This document shows positions 1-9,497 of a stretch of 64,000 nt of DNA, piece after piece. The translations under genes were made by a program, and so were the position numbers. The notes below the pieces were generated by a model, which was not told the DNA's origin, did not search any database, and saw only the letters and a program-made list of their open reading frames with translations. Position 1 is the stretch's first letter. Each line of letters starts with the position of its first letter. The DNA is from Capsulimonas corticalis (GTDB taxonomy: Bacteria > Armatimonadota > Armatimonadia > Armatimonadales > Capsulimonadaceae). The stretch is from the NCBI RefSeq assembly GCF_003574315.2, contig NZ_AP025739.1:1054001-1118000 (forward strand), read 5' to 3'.

Positions 1-418
1 ACGTCGTTCGCCGCCAGGATTTAGAGCCGGTCGGTTGGGCATAGCGTCACAGGCCTCATACGGGAAGATTAGGGAGTACTTGCCGGTCGTCACGACAGTC
101 CGTAAGAGACAACACGCAGGGTGTGCTAAACTTGGAAGCGCACTGGGAGGACGTCGCCGTCCTGAACGAGATACTCCTTCAGAGGATGCAAACCGCCGTC
201 GGGTGCGGGCAGAGCGGCGTTTCGAAAGCGCGGACGCCCGAAGCCGCATCCTCGGCATCCGGAGCGCCGACGAAGAAGTCCGAGCCGACTTTCACTCAGT
301 TTCTCCTTGAGTATTCCATACATTCGTCTAAAAATGTAAGGCGAATTCCTGCCGTTTATTCTTGAACGCGCGCGACGTTAAGACAAGATTGTACCTGAGG
401 CGGCCGACAAACGATTTT
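1..418. other. Leading stretch with no supported gene
   Basis: Several short overlapping open frames exist here on both strands, but none has a convincing ribosome binding site, a recognisable motif or a hydrophobic segment, and they shadow one another as expected in GC-rich DNA. A half-site-like ATTGTACC occurs near position 391, resembling the GTGGTACAAT element found before the three GntR-LacI genes when read in reverse. I see no RNA gene or repeat. Confidence 0.5.
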
Positions 419-442
419 TTGGCGCCATAATCATTATGCGCC
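419..442 (+). promoter_or_regulatory. Candidate operator upstream of the GH36 gene
   Basis: Positions 419-428 read TTGGCGCCAT, a 9/10 match to the palindrome TTGGNNCCAA that recurs in other promoters of this window. It overlaps a wider inverted repeat (421-442) with arms GGCG(C)CATAAT and ATTATGCGCC around a central C. It lies about 40 bp before the start of the alpha-galactosidase gene, a sensible place for repression. Its role is inferred from position and symmetry only. Confidence 0.4.
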
Positions 443-482
443 GCCCATCGCCGGCCATTATTGACCAAGGGAGAAATATGCT

Positions 483-3113
483 TTGAAATTATGGAAGCGC
501 CGGTTCGCCGGCGCCGTCCTGCTCGCGACAGGCCTCGTCTGTCCGCCGAGTTTGGACGCGCGCGCTGCGGGCGTGGCCGATGGAGCGGGCGGCTCCGTCT
601 TGATGGAAGACCTGGACCTGCGTCCAATGACAACGGGCTGGGGCATTCCGATGCACGGCAAATCGATCGAGGGGAAACCTCTCACAATCGGCGGCAGAAC
701 ATTCACTCACGGCGTCGGAGCGCACGCAAACAGCCTCGCCGCGTTTCAATTGAATGGTCAGTGTAACCGGTTTCTTTCCACCGTCGGCGTGGACGACGAA
801 GTGGGCGCGGGCCGGGGCTCGATCGAGTTTCGGATAACGGCGGATGGAGCCGTCCGCTGGAGAAGCGGCGTCATGCGATTTGGCGACCCCGCAAAGAACG
901 TCGATCTCGATTTGACGGGAGCGAAGACGCTCGTATTGGAAATATTAGACTGCGGCGACGGAACTGGTTACGACCACGGCGACTGGGCCGACGCGCGCTT
1001 TGAGATGAAGGCAGGACAACCGACAATGACACACGATCCCCGTCAGATCTGGATCTCCACCGCCCACACGGCGCTGGTCCTCCTCCCTGGCGACGACAAG
1101 AAATTGAACCAGATTCGCTACGGCGCCGCGACGAACACCGCTGCGGACGCAGGCAACGCCCCGATGGAGTACTATCCTCCGGCGGGCGACGGTCCGGTCG
1201 GCGAGCCGGCCCTGCGCGTGACGCACGCGGACGGCAACACCTCGACCGATCTGGTGTTCGTCAGCTCCACGACCAAAGCGATCGATTCCAATGTCACACA
1301 GACGCAGATCGAGCTCAAGGATCCGGAGTATCCGCTCTTCGTGACGCTCTTCTATAAGGCCTATCAAAAAGAAGACGTCATTGAGACGTGGACCGAGATC
1401 CGCCACGAAGAGTCGAAGCCAGTCACGCTCTATAACTTCGCTTCTTGCAGCCCCGTCTTCGCGCCGGGCGATTACTGGCTGACCCAGTATCACGGCGACT
1501 GGGCCAACGAAATGAACGTTTCGGAGACGAAGCTGGACTCGGGCGTCAAGATCCTGGACAGCAAGTACGGCATGCGCACGGAACTGGCGCGAAACCCCAC
1601 GTTCCTGCTCTCGGCCGGCGGCCCGTCGAAAGAAGATTCGGGGGAAGTGATCGGCGGCGCGCTCGCGTGGTCGGGCAACTTCCAGTTCGCCTTCGAGGTC
1701 GACCAGCGCAATCGGCTGCGCGCCCTGTGCGGCATGAACCCGTACGCGTCGGAATATCACCTTAAGCCCAATACTCCGTTCGTGACGCCGTCGATGATCT
1801 GGAGCTGGAGCGGCTCGGGCAAGGGAGAACTGAGCCGAAACTTCCATCGCTGGGGACGCGCGTACGGCATGCGCGACGGCGACAAGCTTCGCCCTACCCT
1901 GCTGAATAACTGGGAGGCGACCTTCTTCGACTTCGACGAGAAGAAGCTGGTCTCGCTGTTCGACGGCGCCAAATCGCTCGGCATGGACCTGTTCCTGCTG
2001 GACGACGGCTGGTTCGGCAACAAGTATCCACGCAAGGACGACACGCAGGGCCTGGGCGACTGGGAAGTCACGCACAGCAAGCTGCCGCACGGGATCACCT
2101 ATCTGGCCGATCAGGCGAAGGCGCGCGGGATCCGTTTCGGCATCTGGGTGGAGCCGGAAATGGTGAACCCCAAGAGCGAGCTGTTTGAGAAGCACCCCGA
2201 TTGGGTGATCCGCCAGCCCAAGCGCGATCTCAAGTTCGAGCGCAACCAGCTGACGCTGGATCTGACGCGTCCCGCCGTGCGCGAGTTCGCGTTCCACATG
2301 GTGGACGACCTGCTCACGCAGAACCCCGGTATCTCCTACATCAAGTGGGACTGCAACCGGGGCGTCGCGCAGCCGGGCTCGCCGTACCTGCCCGCCAACG
2401 AGCAGTCGCATCTATGGATTGAGTATGTCCGCGCGCTCTACGATATCTTCGCGCGCCTGGAGGCCCGGCACCCGAATGTCGAGCTGATGCAGTGCTCCTC
2501 CGGCGGCGGCCGCACGGATTACGGCGCGCTGCGCTTCGCCCATGAGTTCTGGCCCAGTGACAACACCAACCCGGACAACCGCGTGATGATCCAGTGGGCG
2601 TACTCGCAGTTCTATCCGGCCATCGCGCAGGCGTGCCATGTGACGACCGCCGGCTCGGCGGGCCTGAAGTTCGCCTTCGACGTCGCGATGAGCGGCCGCC
2701 TGGGCATGGATGTGGACATCGACAAGCTCTCACCGGAAGACCGCCGCTTCGCGGCCGCCGCCGTCCAGACCTACGATTCCCTGCGCGACATCGTTCAGTT
2801 CGGGGATATCTATCGATTGCAGTCGCCGCTGGAAGGAACGCGCTCGACGCTGATGTATGTCAGCGACGACAAAAAGCGCGCCGTCCTCTTCGCGTACCAG
2901 ATGAAAGACGGCGACGCGCCCACGGTCGCGCTCCAGGGCCTGAACCCCACGGGCCGCTACACGATCCGCGAGCGCAACCTGCGCGAGGGCGTGGCATCCA
3001 AGCTGGCGCAGAACGGCCAGACGATCGACGGCGAGACGCTCATGAAGACGGGGCTGGCGCTGCCGGTGTCGAAGACACATGACAGCGTGGTGGTGGAGGT
3101 GGCGGAGGAATAG
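483..3113 (+). CDS. Secreted NPCBM-domain alpha-galactosidase (GH36/melibiase)
   Basis: An 876-aa hydrolase predicted to release terminal alpha-linked galactose from galacto-oligosaccharides or galactomannan side chains outside the cytoplasm. The start is a TTG with AAGGGAGAA about 8 nt upstream and opens a signal peptide (charged MKLWKRRF, hydrophobic core, Ala-rich cleavage region). Residues about 40-178 form an NPCBM carbohydrate-binding module (FTHGVGAHA, GDWADARF). The rest is a GH36 beta-supersandwich plus TIM barrel. The expected nucleophile is Asp623 in YIKWDCN and the acid/base Asp679 in SSGGGRTD. LLDDGWFG and GIWVEPEMVNP are typical family blocks. It converges with the GH2 gene across a strong inverted repeat. 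Fold and catalytic class are firm; exact substrate is not. Confidence 0.93.
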   Translation: MKLWKRRFAGAVLLATGLVCPPSLDARAAGVADGAGGSVLMEDLDLRPMTTGWGIPMHGKSIEGKPLTIGGRTFTHGVGAHANSLAAFQLNGQCNRFLSTVGVDDEVGAGRGSIEFRITADGAVRWRSGVMRFGDPAKNVDLDLTGAKTLVLEILDCGDGTGYDHGDWADARFEMKAGQPTMTHDPRQIWISTAHTALVLLPGDDKKLNQIRYGAATNTAADAGNAPMEYYPPAGDGPVGEPALRVTHADGNTSTDLVFVSSTTKAIDSNVTQTQIELKDPEYPLFVTLFYKAYQKEDVIETWTEIRHEESKPVTLYNFASCSPVFAPGDYWLTQYHGDWANEMNVSETKLDSGVKILDSKYGMRTELARNPTFLLSAGGPSKEDSGEVIGGALAWSGNFQFAFEVDQRNRLRALCGMNPYASEYHLKPNTPFVTPSMIWSWSGSGKGELSRNFHRWGRAYGMRDGDKLRPTLLNNWEATFFDFDEKKLVSLFDGAKSLGMDLFLLDDGWFGNKYPRKDDTQGLGDWEVTHSKLPHGITYLADQAKARGIRFGIWVEPEMVNPKSELFEKHPDWVIRQPKRDLKFERNQLTLDLTRPAVREFAFHMVDDLLTQNPGISYIKWDCNRGVAQPGSPYLPANEQSHLWIEYVRALYDIFARLEARHPNVELMQCSSGGGRTDYGALRFAHEFWPSDNTNPDNRVMIQWAYSQFYPAIAQACHVTTAGSAGLKFAFDVAMSGRLGMDVDIDKLSPEDRRFAAAAVQTYDSLRDIVQFGDIYRLQSPLEGTRSTLMYVSDDKKRAVLFAYQMKDGDAPTVALQGLNPTGRYTIRERNLREGVASKLAQNGQTIDGETLMKTGLALPVSKTHDSVVVEVAEE

Positions 3114-3122
3114 GACAGGAGG

Positions 3123-3259
3123 GGCCCTCACCCCCGGCCCCCTCTCCCAATTTTGGGAGAGGGGGAGTCAGAGGGAGTTTTTCGATTTGGATCTTTGATC
3201 CAATATCTTACTCCTAACCCTCTCCTAGAATTGGGAGAGGGGGCCGGGGGGTGAGGGCC
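3123..3259. repeat. Large inverted repeat between convergent genes, probable bidirectional terminator
   Basis: Arms of about 30 bp at 3123-3152 and 3229-3259 are reverse complements (GGCCCTCACCCCCGG against CCGGGGGGTGAGGGCC and onward). Each arm also contains its own small hairpin built on CTCTCCCAA/TTGGGAGAG, and the middle holds TTGGATC-TTT-GATCCAA (3187-3203). Alternative folds are therefore possible. It separates the convergent GH36 and GH2 genes, so it probably ends transcription both ways. The composition resembles dispersed palindromic intergenic repeats found in many GC-rich genomes. Confidence 0.7.
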
Positions 3260-3280
3260 TCTGCTCCGTCCGGCCTTTTT

Positions 3281-6200
3281 CTACTTTCCTACCGCGCGCA
3301 GCACGAACGCTCCGGTCAGGGGTTTCCCTGGTCCGACTTCGATCTCGTGATCTCGCATCCACGACCGGCTCAGATCGTCCGGGCCGGACGCCGCGATTCG
3401 GGAGCTTGCGAGCAGCGTGACGCCGCCTGAGGCGGAGCGGGCGCGGCCGACGAGGGGCGTGTCGCCGCGCAGCAGGGCGACGCCCGCGCCGTCGGCTCCC
3501 GTCAGGGTCAGCCAGTGCAGGCTCGACTTGGACGCGAGGAACCGCGTGTCCCCGGCATGGCATTCGCCCGCCGGCTCACCCAAATTTCCCTTCGGATAAT
3601 CCGTGAAGTACGCATCGCGGCTCCAGCGCATTTCCGACAGGGAGGGCGCGACCGGGATGCTGAGGCCCGCTTCCCAGAGCTCGGTGGCGGCGGCCGTCCA
3701 GTCCAGGGTCCAGGCGACGGAGATCTCGGCGTTCGGCTGGATGTCGTAGACCGTCGTCAGCTTGGCGAGATTGTCGCCGCCGGCCTTGGAGACGACCTGC
3801 GAGGCGACCGTCACGCGCACGGCGCCGTTTGACTGCGCGGCCGCAGTCACGGAAGCATTCTGCGTCGCCGGCGGCTGCGGAGCGCGGTAGAAGCCGTCGC
3901 CGCGCGCCTTTTTGGATTCTCCGAAGTTCAGAACCGAAGCGGACGCGATCAGATCGCGGCCGTTTACGGTCCATTTCTGGATCATGCCGGTGTGCTTGTC
4001 GAAGACGACGCTCTGGAGCGTATTCGTGACGCTGAGCGTGTCCGAAGCGTCGTTTGTGGCGAGCGTCGCGCCGCTGCTGAGCGCCGGCGGAGCGGCGGGG
4101 CTGGGCGTCCCAGTCACGAGGAGGCGCGAGGATGTGATCTCCGTTCCATCGGCGCGCAGGAATTGCAGGCGCAGGGCGGTCATGCCGTCCAGCGCCGGGA
4201 AGCTTGCATCGGTCGACTGCATCGGCGCGCACGAGAGCTTGAGGGTTCCCGTCTTGAGGGCCTTGTCGCCGTCCAGCACCGTCCAGCGGCAGGTGATTTC
4301 ACTGAGATCCGTGAAGGTGTAATGGTTCGTGATCGGAACCGTGCATACGCCTCCGGCGGGATTGATCGTGCGCGCTCCGACGACGACGGGGCTGTACACG
4401 TTCTTGACGATCCACAACTCCGGTTTGGGAACGCGGTAGGCGGAGACGATCCCCTTGTTGTTCTCCTGACGCATGTGGTCGGTTCCGTAATAGAACTCGG
4501 TCTCGTGGTCGGGGAATTTGTCCGCGATTCCCTGACACTGCCACTCCCAGATGAACGATCCCAGGATCTTCGGCTGCTTCCAGAGGATATCCCAGGTCTT
4601 GATCAGCGTTTCCGACCAGAGATCGGAAATGCCGGGATCGTACTCCTGCTGCTCTTTCGAGTAGAAGGTATGCGGGTGCTCGGTGACGACAAGCGGCGCT
4701 TTGGCGGAATCCACGTCAATGTAATGCTGGAAGAAGTCCGGGCCGGGATAATGCGTGTCGCGAATCGGCTGTCCTTTGACATCCCACGGTCCCGCGCCGG
4801 AGGCGAAGGCGGGGCGTGTCGGATCGAGCTTCTGGACAAGATCGAAAACATCCTGGGTATTCGGCCCGACCGGGTTCTCGTTGCCCAGGCTCCACGCCAG
4901 CACACAGGCGCGGTTCTTATCCCGGCCGACCGTGTCCGCGGCGCGCGACAGCAGGGGCGCGTTGAACTTGGGGTCCTTCACATGGTCGTCGATCCAGCAG
5001 AACGGGACTTCGTCGAGGATATACATCCCCTTCTCATCGCAGAGCTCCAAAAATCGCGCCGCATGGTTGTAGTGCGAGGTCCGGATGGCGTTGATGTTCG
5101 CCGCCTTCATCATCGTCAGGTCTTGGCTCCACTCTTTGTCGGTCAGCGCGAACCCCTTGTCCGCCCAGAAGTCGTGGCGGCAAATCCCGGTCGTCTTGAT
5201 CGCCTTGCCGTTCCAGAGCACGACGTTGTCCTGAATCGTGACCTGACGGAACCCAAAGCGCTGTTCGACGCGCTCGACGCTCTTGCCGTTCTGGGTGAGG
5301 TTCAGGACCACATAGTAGAGCGCCGGCTTCTCGGCCGACCAGAGACGCGGGCTTGTGACCGGCGCGGACAGCGCCACGGCGCCCGTTCCGTCGGCCCCAA
5401 TCTGCGCCGTTCCGGAGAGGCGCACCGAAGTTGGGTTGCCGGCGGCGTCGGTCAGGATTCCGGATAACTGCACCGTGGCGCCCGGCTCGCCCTCGACGCT
5501 CACCGAGGCGTCCAGAGTGGCGTCCTGGTAGTTGTTGGTCAGAGGCGTCCGCACGGTAATATCGGAGACGTGGGTTTTGGGCGCGGCAATCAGCGATGTA
5601 TCCCGGTAGATGCCGCCGAGGGACTGATAGTCGCCCGTTTCGCACTCGGAAGACGGCGTGGTCTTGCTGAGGCGCACGGCGAACAGGTTGCGCTGGCCGG
5701 GCTTCACCAGACCGGTCAGATCGACGTCAAACGCCGTATAGCCGCTTTCGTGATAGCCGGCCTTGCGGCCGTTGACGAAGATCTCGGCGCCGTTGAACGC
5801 GCCGTCGAACCGCCAGATGATCTTGCGTCCCGCCCAGGACGCGGGGACGGTCACCCAGCGCCGGTACTGTCCCACGGCGTCGTCCACGGCGTCGTAGGTG
5901 GGGATCGAATATCCGGCCATTTCCCAGTTGGACGGCGTTTGAAGATTGTCCCACTTTCGATCGTCGTAGTCGGGCTGCACGAAATCGTCGGCGTGCGGCG
6001 GGGGCGACAGATCCGGCGCGCCAGGCCGCCAGGTCACCAGGTTTCCCTGGTCGTCTTTGTACTGGACTCCCAGCTCGTATAGGGAAGCCCAGCCGGTCCC
6101 CGTGGTCCCAAGCACTGTCAGGCGCACGTATCGCACGGCGCGCGGCGTGATCGCCAGCGTCCCATTTCCCACGCCGGCGCCTTCCGCCGTGGAAGGCTGC

Positions 6201-6694
6201 GACAGCGGCGTCCAGACGCGCGCATCCGCGCTGCCCTCCACCTTGCATCGATACGTTTCCGTATCGCGCTCCCAGAGCAAATTCACGGCGCTGACAGTCC
6301 GCTCCTGCTTCAGATCGACCTGGATCCATTGCGGGAAGTCGCCGTTCGGGGCGCACCAGCGCGTTTTCGGATCTCCGTCAAAGGCGTTCTCCGGCGTGTT
6401 GCCGCCCTGGCTGCCGGAAACGCGGAAGCCGATGGCGTCGACCGACGACCGCGCGAAACGACCGTCCACGACCTGCCCGCGCGTCAGCTGAAATTTCCAA
6501 AGGCCGTTCATCGGCAAATTCCAGGGGTTGGCGGCGCGCAGCCGGTCGGGCGGAAGAGGAGTATCTCCCGGAAGCGGCAGCGGAAGACGCGCGGGCGTCA
6601 CCGATGACGCAAATGCGGTGGAGGAAAATGCAATGGAAGAAATGGCCAATGCGCCCATCATCAGGGTGCTCGACAAGAACCGGGATCTGATCAT
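3281..6694 (-). CDS. Secreted GH2 beta-galactosidase with discoidin (F5/8C) domain
   Basis: A roughly 1137-aa protein of the LacZ-like GH2 family, predicted to hydrolyse beta-galactosides outside the cytoplasm. I place the start at 6694 (MIRSRFLSS) because AAAGGACA lies 5-8 nt upstream; a start 12 codons earlier lacks this. A signal peptide follows. An F5/8-type discoidin module (SQGGNTPENAFDGDPKTRWCAP to about residue 215) lies near the N-terminus, then a sugar-binding jelly roll (ending GSGIYR-like GGIYRDTSL), an immunoglobulin-like domain, and the TIM barrel with acid/base Glu in AWSLGNEN and probable nucleophile Glu in VVTEHPH, then a LacZ small-chain-like C-terminus. The discoidin insertion probably tethers the enzyme to a polysaccharide. 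Two TTGGATCCAA-type operators lie at its promoter, divergent from the GntR-LacI gene. Confidence 0.92.
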   Translation of the reverse strand: MIRSRFLSSTLMMGALAISSIAFSSTAFASSVTPARLPLPLPGDTPLPPDRLRAANPWNLPMNGLWKFQLTRGQVVDGRFARSSVDAIGFRVSGSQGGNTPENAFDGDPKTRWCAPNGDFPQWIQVDLKQERTVSAVNLLWERDTETYRCKVEGSADARVWTPLSQPSTAEGAGVGNGTLAITPRAVRYVRLTVLGTTGTGWASLYELGVQYKDDQGNLVTWRPGAPDLSPPPHADDFVQPDYDDRKWDNLQTPSNWEMAGYSIPTYDAVDDAVGQYRRWVTVPASWAGRKIIWRFDGAFNGAEIFVNGRKAGYHESGYTAFDVDLTGLVKPGQRNLFAVRLSKTTPSSECETGDYQSLGGIYRDTSLIAAPKTHVSDITVRTPLTNNYQDATLDASVSVEGEPGATVQLSGILTDAAGNPTSVRLSGTAQIGADGTGAVALSAPVTSPRLWSAEKPALYYVVLNLTQNGKSVERVEQRFGFRQVTIQDNVVLWNGKAIKTTGICRHDFWADKGFALTDKEWSQDLTMMKAANINAIRTSHYNHAARFLELCDEKGMYILDEVPFCWIDDHVKDPKFNAPLLSRAADTVGRDKNRACVLAWSLGNENPVGPNTQDVFDLVQKLDPTRPAFASGAGPWDVKGQPIRDTHYPGPDFFQHYIDVDSAKAPLVVTEHPHTFYSKEQQEYDPGISDLWSETLIKTWDILWKQPKILGSFIWEWQCQGIADKFPDHETEFYYGTDHMRQENNKGIVSAYRVPKPELWIVKNVYSPVVVGARTINPAGGVCTVPITNHYTFTDLSEITCRWTVLDGDKALKTGTLKLSCAPMQSTDASFPALDGMTALRLQFLRADGTEITSSRLLVTGTPSPAAPPALSSGATLATNDASDTLSVTNTLQSVVFDKHTGMIQKWTVNGRDLIASASVLNFGESKKARGDGFYRAPQPPATQNASVTAAAQSNGAVRVTVASQVVSKAGGDNLAKLTTVYDIQPNAEISVAWTLDWTAAATELWEAGLSIPVAPSLSEMRWSRDAYFTDYPKGNLGEPAGECHAGDTRFLASKSSLHWLTLTGADGAGVALLRGDTPLVGRARSASGGVTLLASSRIAASGPDDLSRSWMRDHEIEVGPGKPLTGAFVLRAVGK

Positions 6695-6732
6695 GATTGT
6701 CCTTTCGGCGGCGCGCGGCGGCGCACTCAAAC

Positions 6733-6811
6733 ATTATATCACTAATGGATCCAAAATGGTATCAGCCGAAAATCGCACATTTTTTGGATCCAAAATGAAA
6801 TAAATGGGACC
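6733..6811 (-). promoter_or_regulatory. GH2 promoter with TGGATCCA operators
   Basis: On the minus strand a consensus TATAAT (6733-6738) lies about 40 nt before the GH2 start; the -35 region is weak. TGGATCCA (6746-6753) sits inside the promoter spacer. A perfect 14-bp palindrome, TTTTGGATCCAAAA (6782-6795), lies 39 bp further upstream, and GGGACC occurs at 6806-6811. An operator in the spacer plus a second site 35-39 bp away is the same plan as in the two pseudopilin promoters at 9.7 and 11.2 kb. The adjacent GntR-LacI proteins are the obvious candidates to bind, but this is inference. Confidence 0.6.
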
Positions 6812-6846
6812 TCCCAAGAGACTTTATCTCTATTCAGAGGGAATTA

Positions 6847-6856
6847 GTGGTACAAT
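6847..6856 (+). promoter_or_regulatory. GTGGTACAAT element, first GntR-LacI gene
   Basis: GTGGTACAAT contains a -10-like TACAAT joined to the half-site GGTAC. Nearly the same string precedes all three GntR-LacI genes of the window (8209 and 12989), and there is no good -35. This suggests autoregulated promoters with overlapping operators. Confidence 0.45.
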
Positions 6857-6926
6857 AGCGCAAAGCCCGGGATGAGCCATCACCGCCGGCGAGTGCAAGA
6901 CTATGATCAAGAATGGCGCGGATGCA

Positions 6927-8120
6927 ATGAAAATTCATGCGTTGAACACTGCGATTCCCTCTGGTCCGCCCGCATTGACACGCGGAGCTCTGCGGGCGAC
7001 AGCGACCTTGCGCGAGCGCATCGCGTCGGGTTTTTATGGGACCGGAGATTGGCTGCCGACGGAGCGCGCGCTCGCGGAGGATCTCGGCGTCCACCGCCGT
7101 GTCATCCGCGCGGCGATTGACGAGCTGGTGCGCGAGGGGATGATCTCGCAGAAACCGCATTGCCGCCCCGTGGTCGGCCGGCCGGCAGAGACACGAATGT
7201 CGACGCCGGACAAGGAAGGCCCCGCGCTTCCCGCGTCCAATTTGATCGCGCTGATCATGTGGCATGGCGGCGGCCGCCTGGAGCGCGCCGGCACGGCGCA
7301 GGCTCGGATCTTCTGGGGCGTCAACGATCAGCTTGCCGAAGCCGGTTATCACGCCGTCTTCCTGGATCTGGGACGCAATCCCGGCGCCGAAGAGGAGAAC
7401 GCGCTCCGCGAAGCCGCGCATCTCAATTACGCGGTGAATCATGGTTTCGGCGGCGTCATCTTCTACCCCTACGCCTATCGCAGCAATCGTACGCTGGTCA
7501 AATGGGTCAGCCAGCATATCCCCCTGATCACGATCGACCGGGTCGTCAGCGGCGTCGAGACAAATTTCGTCGGAGTGAACAACTACCAGGCGATGTTCGA
7601 GATGACCACACAGCTTTTGCGTCAGGGGCATCGCCGCGTCGCGTATATCACGAAGAACGAGCCGATTCATCCCGTACAGGACCGCCTCCAAGGATACATT
7701 GCCGCCGTGCGCGCCGCCGGCGCGCCCCAGATGGTCGTATCGATTCCCTCTACCGACAATCCGGAGGAGCCATGGCGGATCGTCGACGCCGTGTTCCGCC
7801 TGCCCGAAGGCGAGCGCCCCACGGCGGCGGCGTGCTTCAACGACTACACGGCCGTGAAGCTGGCCGAATATCTTCAGCGTCTCGGCCTTTCGATCCCCAA
7901 AGACGTCGCCCTATCGGGGTTCGACGACATTATCCAGGCGCTGCCCAGCGGCCTGGGCCTGACGACGGTGGCGCAGCCCTACGAAGAGATCGGCCAGCGC
8001 GCGGCGCAGCTGCTGCTCCGCCGTCTCGACAATCCCTCCATTCCCGCCGAATTCATCGAAATGCCCGCCCAAATCTCGCTGCGCGAAAGCACCCCCGAAC
8101 TCACTCCCGGCGCGGATTGA
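6927..8120 (+). CDS. GntR-type winged-helix / LacI-type sensor transcription regulator 1
   Basis: About 397 aa. An N-terminal GntR winged helix (TLRERIASGFYGTGDWLPTE, then the recognition helix VHRRVIRAAIDEL) is fused to a LacI/GalR periplasmic-binding-protein-like effector domain (LIALIMWHG to C-terminus, with TIDRVVSGVETNFVGVNNYQA, GHRRVAYIT, ALSGFDD). This is the AraR arrangement known from Bacillus, where a sugar releases the repressor from DNA. The start at 6927 is chosen over 6903 because paralogs begin at the equivalent point; neither has a strong ribosome binding site. It diverges from the GH2 gene and is followed by a closely related copy. It probably controls nearby galactosidase and pseudopilin genes; the ligand is unknown. 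Confidence 0.88.
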   Translation: MKIHALNTAIPSGPPALTRGALRATATLRERIASGFYGTGDWLPTERALAEDLGVHRRVIRAAIDELVREGMISQKPHCRPVVGRPAETRMSTPDKEGPALPASNLIALIMWHGGGRLERAGTAQARIFWGVNDQLAEAGYHAVFLDLGRNPGAEEENALREAAHLNYAVNHGFGGVIFYPYAYRSNRTLVKWVSQHIPLITIDRVVSGVETNFVGVNNYQAMFEMTTQLLRQGHRRVAYITKNEPIHPVQDRLQGYIAAVRAAGAPQMVVSIPSTDNPEEPWRIVDAVFRLPEGERPTAAACFNDYTAVKLAEYLQRLGLSIPKDVALSGFDDIIQALPSGLGLTTVAQPYEEIGQRAAQLLLRRLDNPSIPAEFIEMPAQISLRESTPELTPGAD

Positions 8121-8208
8121 TCCCCGTTTGGTTTCTGCGTCGTCCTAAATTGTTTTTGGCTCCATCGCGCTGGCGCGCCTTAGCGTCGCTATGATGGAGC
8201 AGAATCGA

Positions 8209-8217
8209 TGGTACAAT
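8209..8217 (+). promoter_or_regulatory. TGGTACAAT element, second GntR-LacI gene
   Basis: ATGGTACAATATG repeats the element found before the first and third GntR-LacI genes, about 75 nt before the start codon. TACAAT (8212-8217) can act as -10. No matching -35 is visible. Confidence 0.4.
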
Positions 8218-8291
8218 ATGAGGGAATCCGCCGCGTTCGCGGCGCGCCCTGTATTTACCGTCGATTACGAGCACTTTTTGGCGTTTCGCTT

Positions 8292-9497
8292 ATGAACATC
8301 AAGACGTTTGACGCTACCAGCACCACAGCCGCTCCGCCCACGCTCACGCGGGGATCTTTGCGGGCGACCGCGACTTTGCGCGAGCGCATCGAATCCGGCT
8401 TTTACAGCACCGGCGAATTCCTGCCGACAGAGCGCGCTCTCGCGGAGGACCTCAGCGTCCACCGCCGTGTCATCCGCGCGGCGATCGACGAGCTGGTGCG
8501 CGAGGGAATGATCTCGCAGAAACCGCATTGCCGCCCTGTGGTCGGGCAGCCAGGCGAAGACACGCAGGCGACCGGCGCCGCAGTCGCACGCCCTAAGTCC
8601 ACCCTGCCCTCCTCCAGTTTGGTCGCCTTGATTATGTGGCATGGCGCCGGCGGCTTGGAGCGCGCCGGCACGGCGCAGGCTCGGATCTTCTGGAGCGTCA
8701 ACGATCAGCTCGCCGAAGCCGGTTATCACGCCGTTTTTCTCGATTTAAGCCGCCGCCCCGAGGGCGAGGAAACAGCGGAGCGCGAGGCCGCTTATCTCCA
8801 TTACGCGCTGGACCACGGGTTTGGCGGCGTCATTTTCTATCCTTACACGTATCGTACGAACCGCGACCTGGTGAAGCAGATCAGCCAGCGCATTCCAGTC
8901 GTTCTGCTCGACCGCACGGTCGGCGGCGATGACGTGAACTTCGTCGGGGTGAACAACTACCAGGCGATGTTCGAGATGACCTCCCACTTGCTGCGTCAGG
9001 GGCATCGACGCATCGCCTATGTTACGGAAAACGATCCGATCCATCCCGTGCAGGAGCGGATGCACGGATATATCGAAGCCGTACGCGGCGCCGGAGCGGC
9101 CGAACTGGTTGTCACGACCCCGCTGGGCGGCGACAAAGACGATCCCTGGCCGATCTTCGAAGCCGTGTTCCGCCTGCCCGAGGGCGAGCGCCCCACGGCG
9201 GCGGTGTGCGTCAACGACTACAGCGCCCTCCATGTCGCCTCACGGTTAAGCACTCTGGGCCTGTCGGTTCCGGACGATGTCGCCATTTCCGGCTTCGACG
9301 ATGTCGTGCCAGCGCTGCCTGGCGGCCTGGGCCTGACGACGATGGCGCAGCCCTTCGAGGAGATTGGCGTCCGGGCCGCGCAGCTGCTGCTCCGCCATCT
9401 CGAAAACCCATCCACTACAGCCGAGTTCATTGAACTCCCAGCTCGTATGACCATCCGCGAAAGCACCCCCGAGCCTAATTTCAATCCGGCGAGCTAA
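8292..9497 (+). CDS. GntR-type winged-helix / LacI-type sensor transcription regulator 2
   Basis: About 401 aa with the same two-domain plan as the gene before it: GntR winged helix (residues about 20-85) and LacI-like sensor (about 105 to the end). The DNA-binding helix VHRRVIRAAIDELVREGMI is identical in both copies and the surrounding DNA is almost identical, whereas the sensor domains differ more, for example in the pocket-lining segments around PVVLLDRTVGGDDVNF. So the two proteins probably bind the same operators but may answer to different ligands. The start (MNIKTFDAT) matches the position used by the third paralog. It lies upstream of a pseudopilin gene with a three-site operator array. 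Tandem duplication is the simplest origin. Confidence 0.88.
   Translation: MNIKTFDATSTTAAPPTLTRGSLRATATLRERIESGFYSTGEFLPTERALAEDLSVHRRVIRAAIDELVREGMISQKPHCRPVVGQPGEDTQATGAAVARPKSTLPSSSLVALIMWHGAGGLERAGTAQARIFWSVNDQLAEAGYHAVFLDLSRRPEGEETAEREAAYLHYALDHGFGGVIFYPYTYRTNRDLVKQISQRIPVVLLDRTVGGDDVNFVGVNNYQAMFEMTSHLLRQGHRRIAYVTENDPIHPVQERMHGYIEAVRGAGAAELVVTTPLGGDKDDPWPIFEAVFRLPEGERPTAAVCVNDYSALHVASRLSTLGLSVPDDVAISGFDDVVPALPGGLGLTTMAQPFEEIGVRAAQLLLRHLENPSTTAEFIELPARMTIRESTPEPNFNPAS

Noticed and set aside
945-2411. 488-codon open frame antisense to the GH36 gene
   Set aside because: It mirrors the conserved codons of a clear alpha-galactosidase, has no ribosome binding site and is Arg/Val-rich as expected of a reverse-strand shadow in GC-rich DNA.
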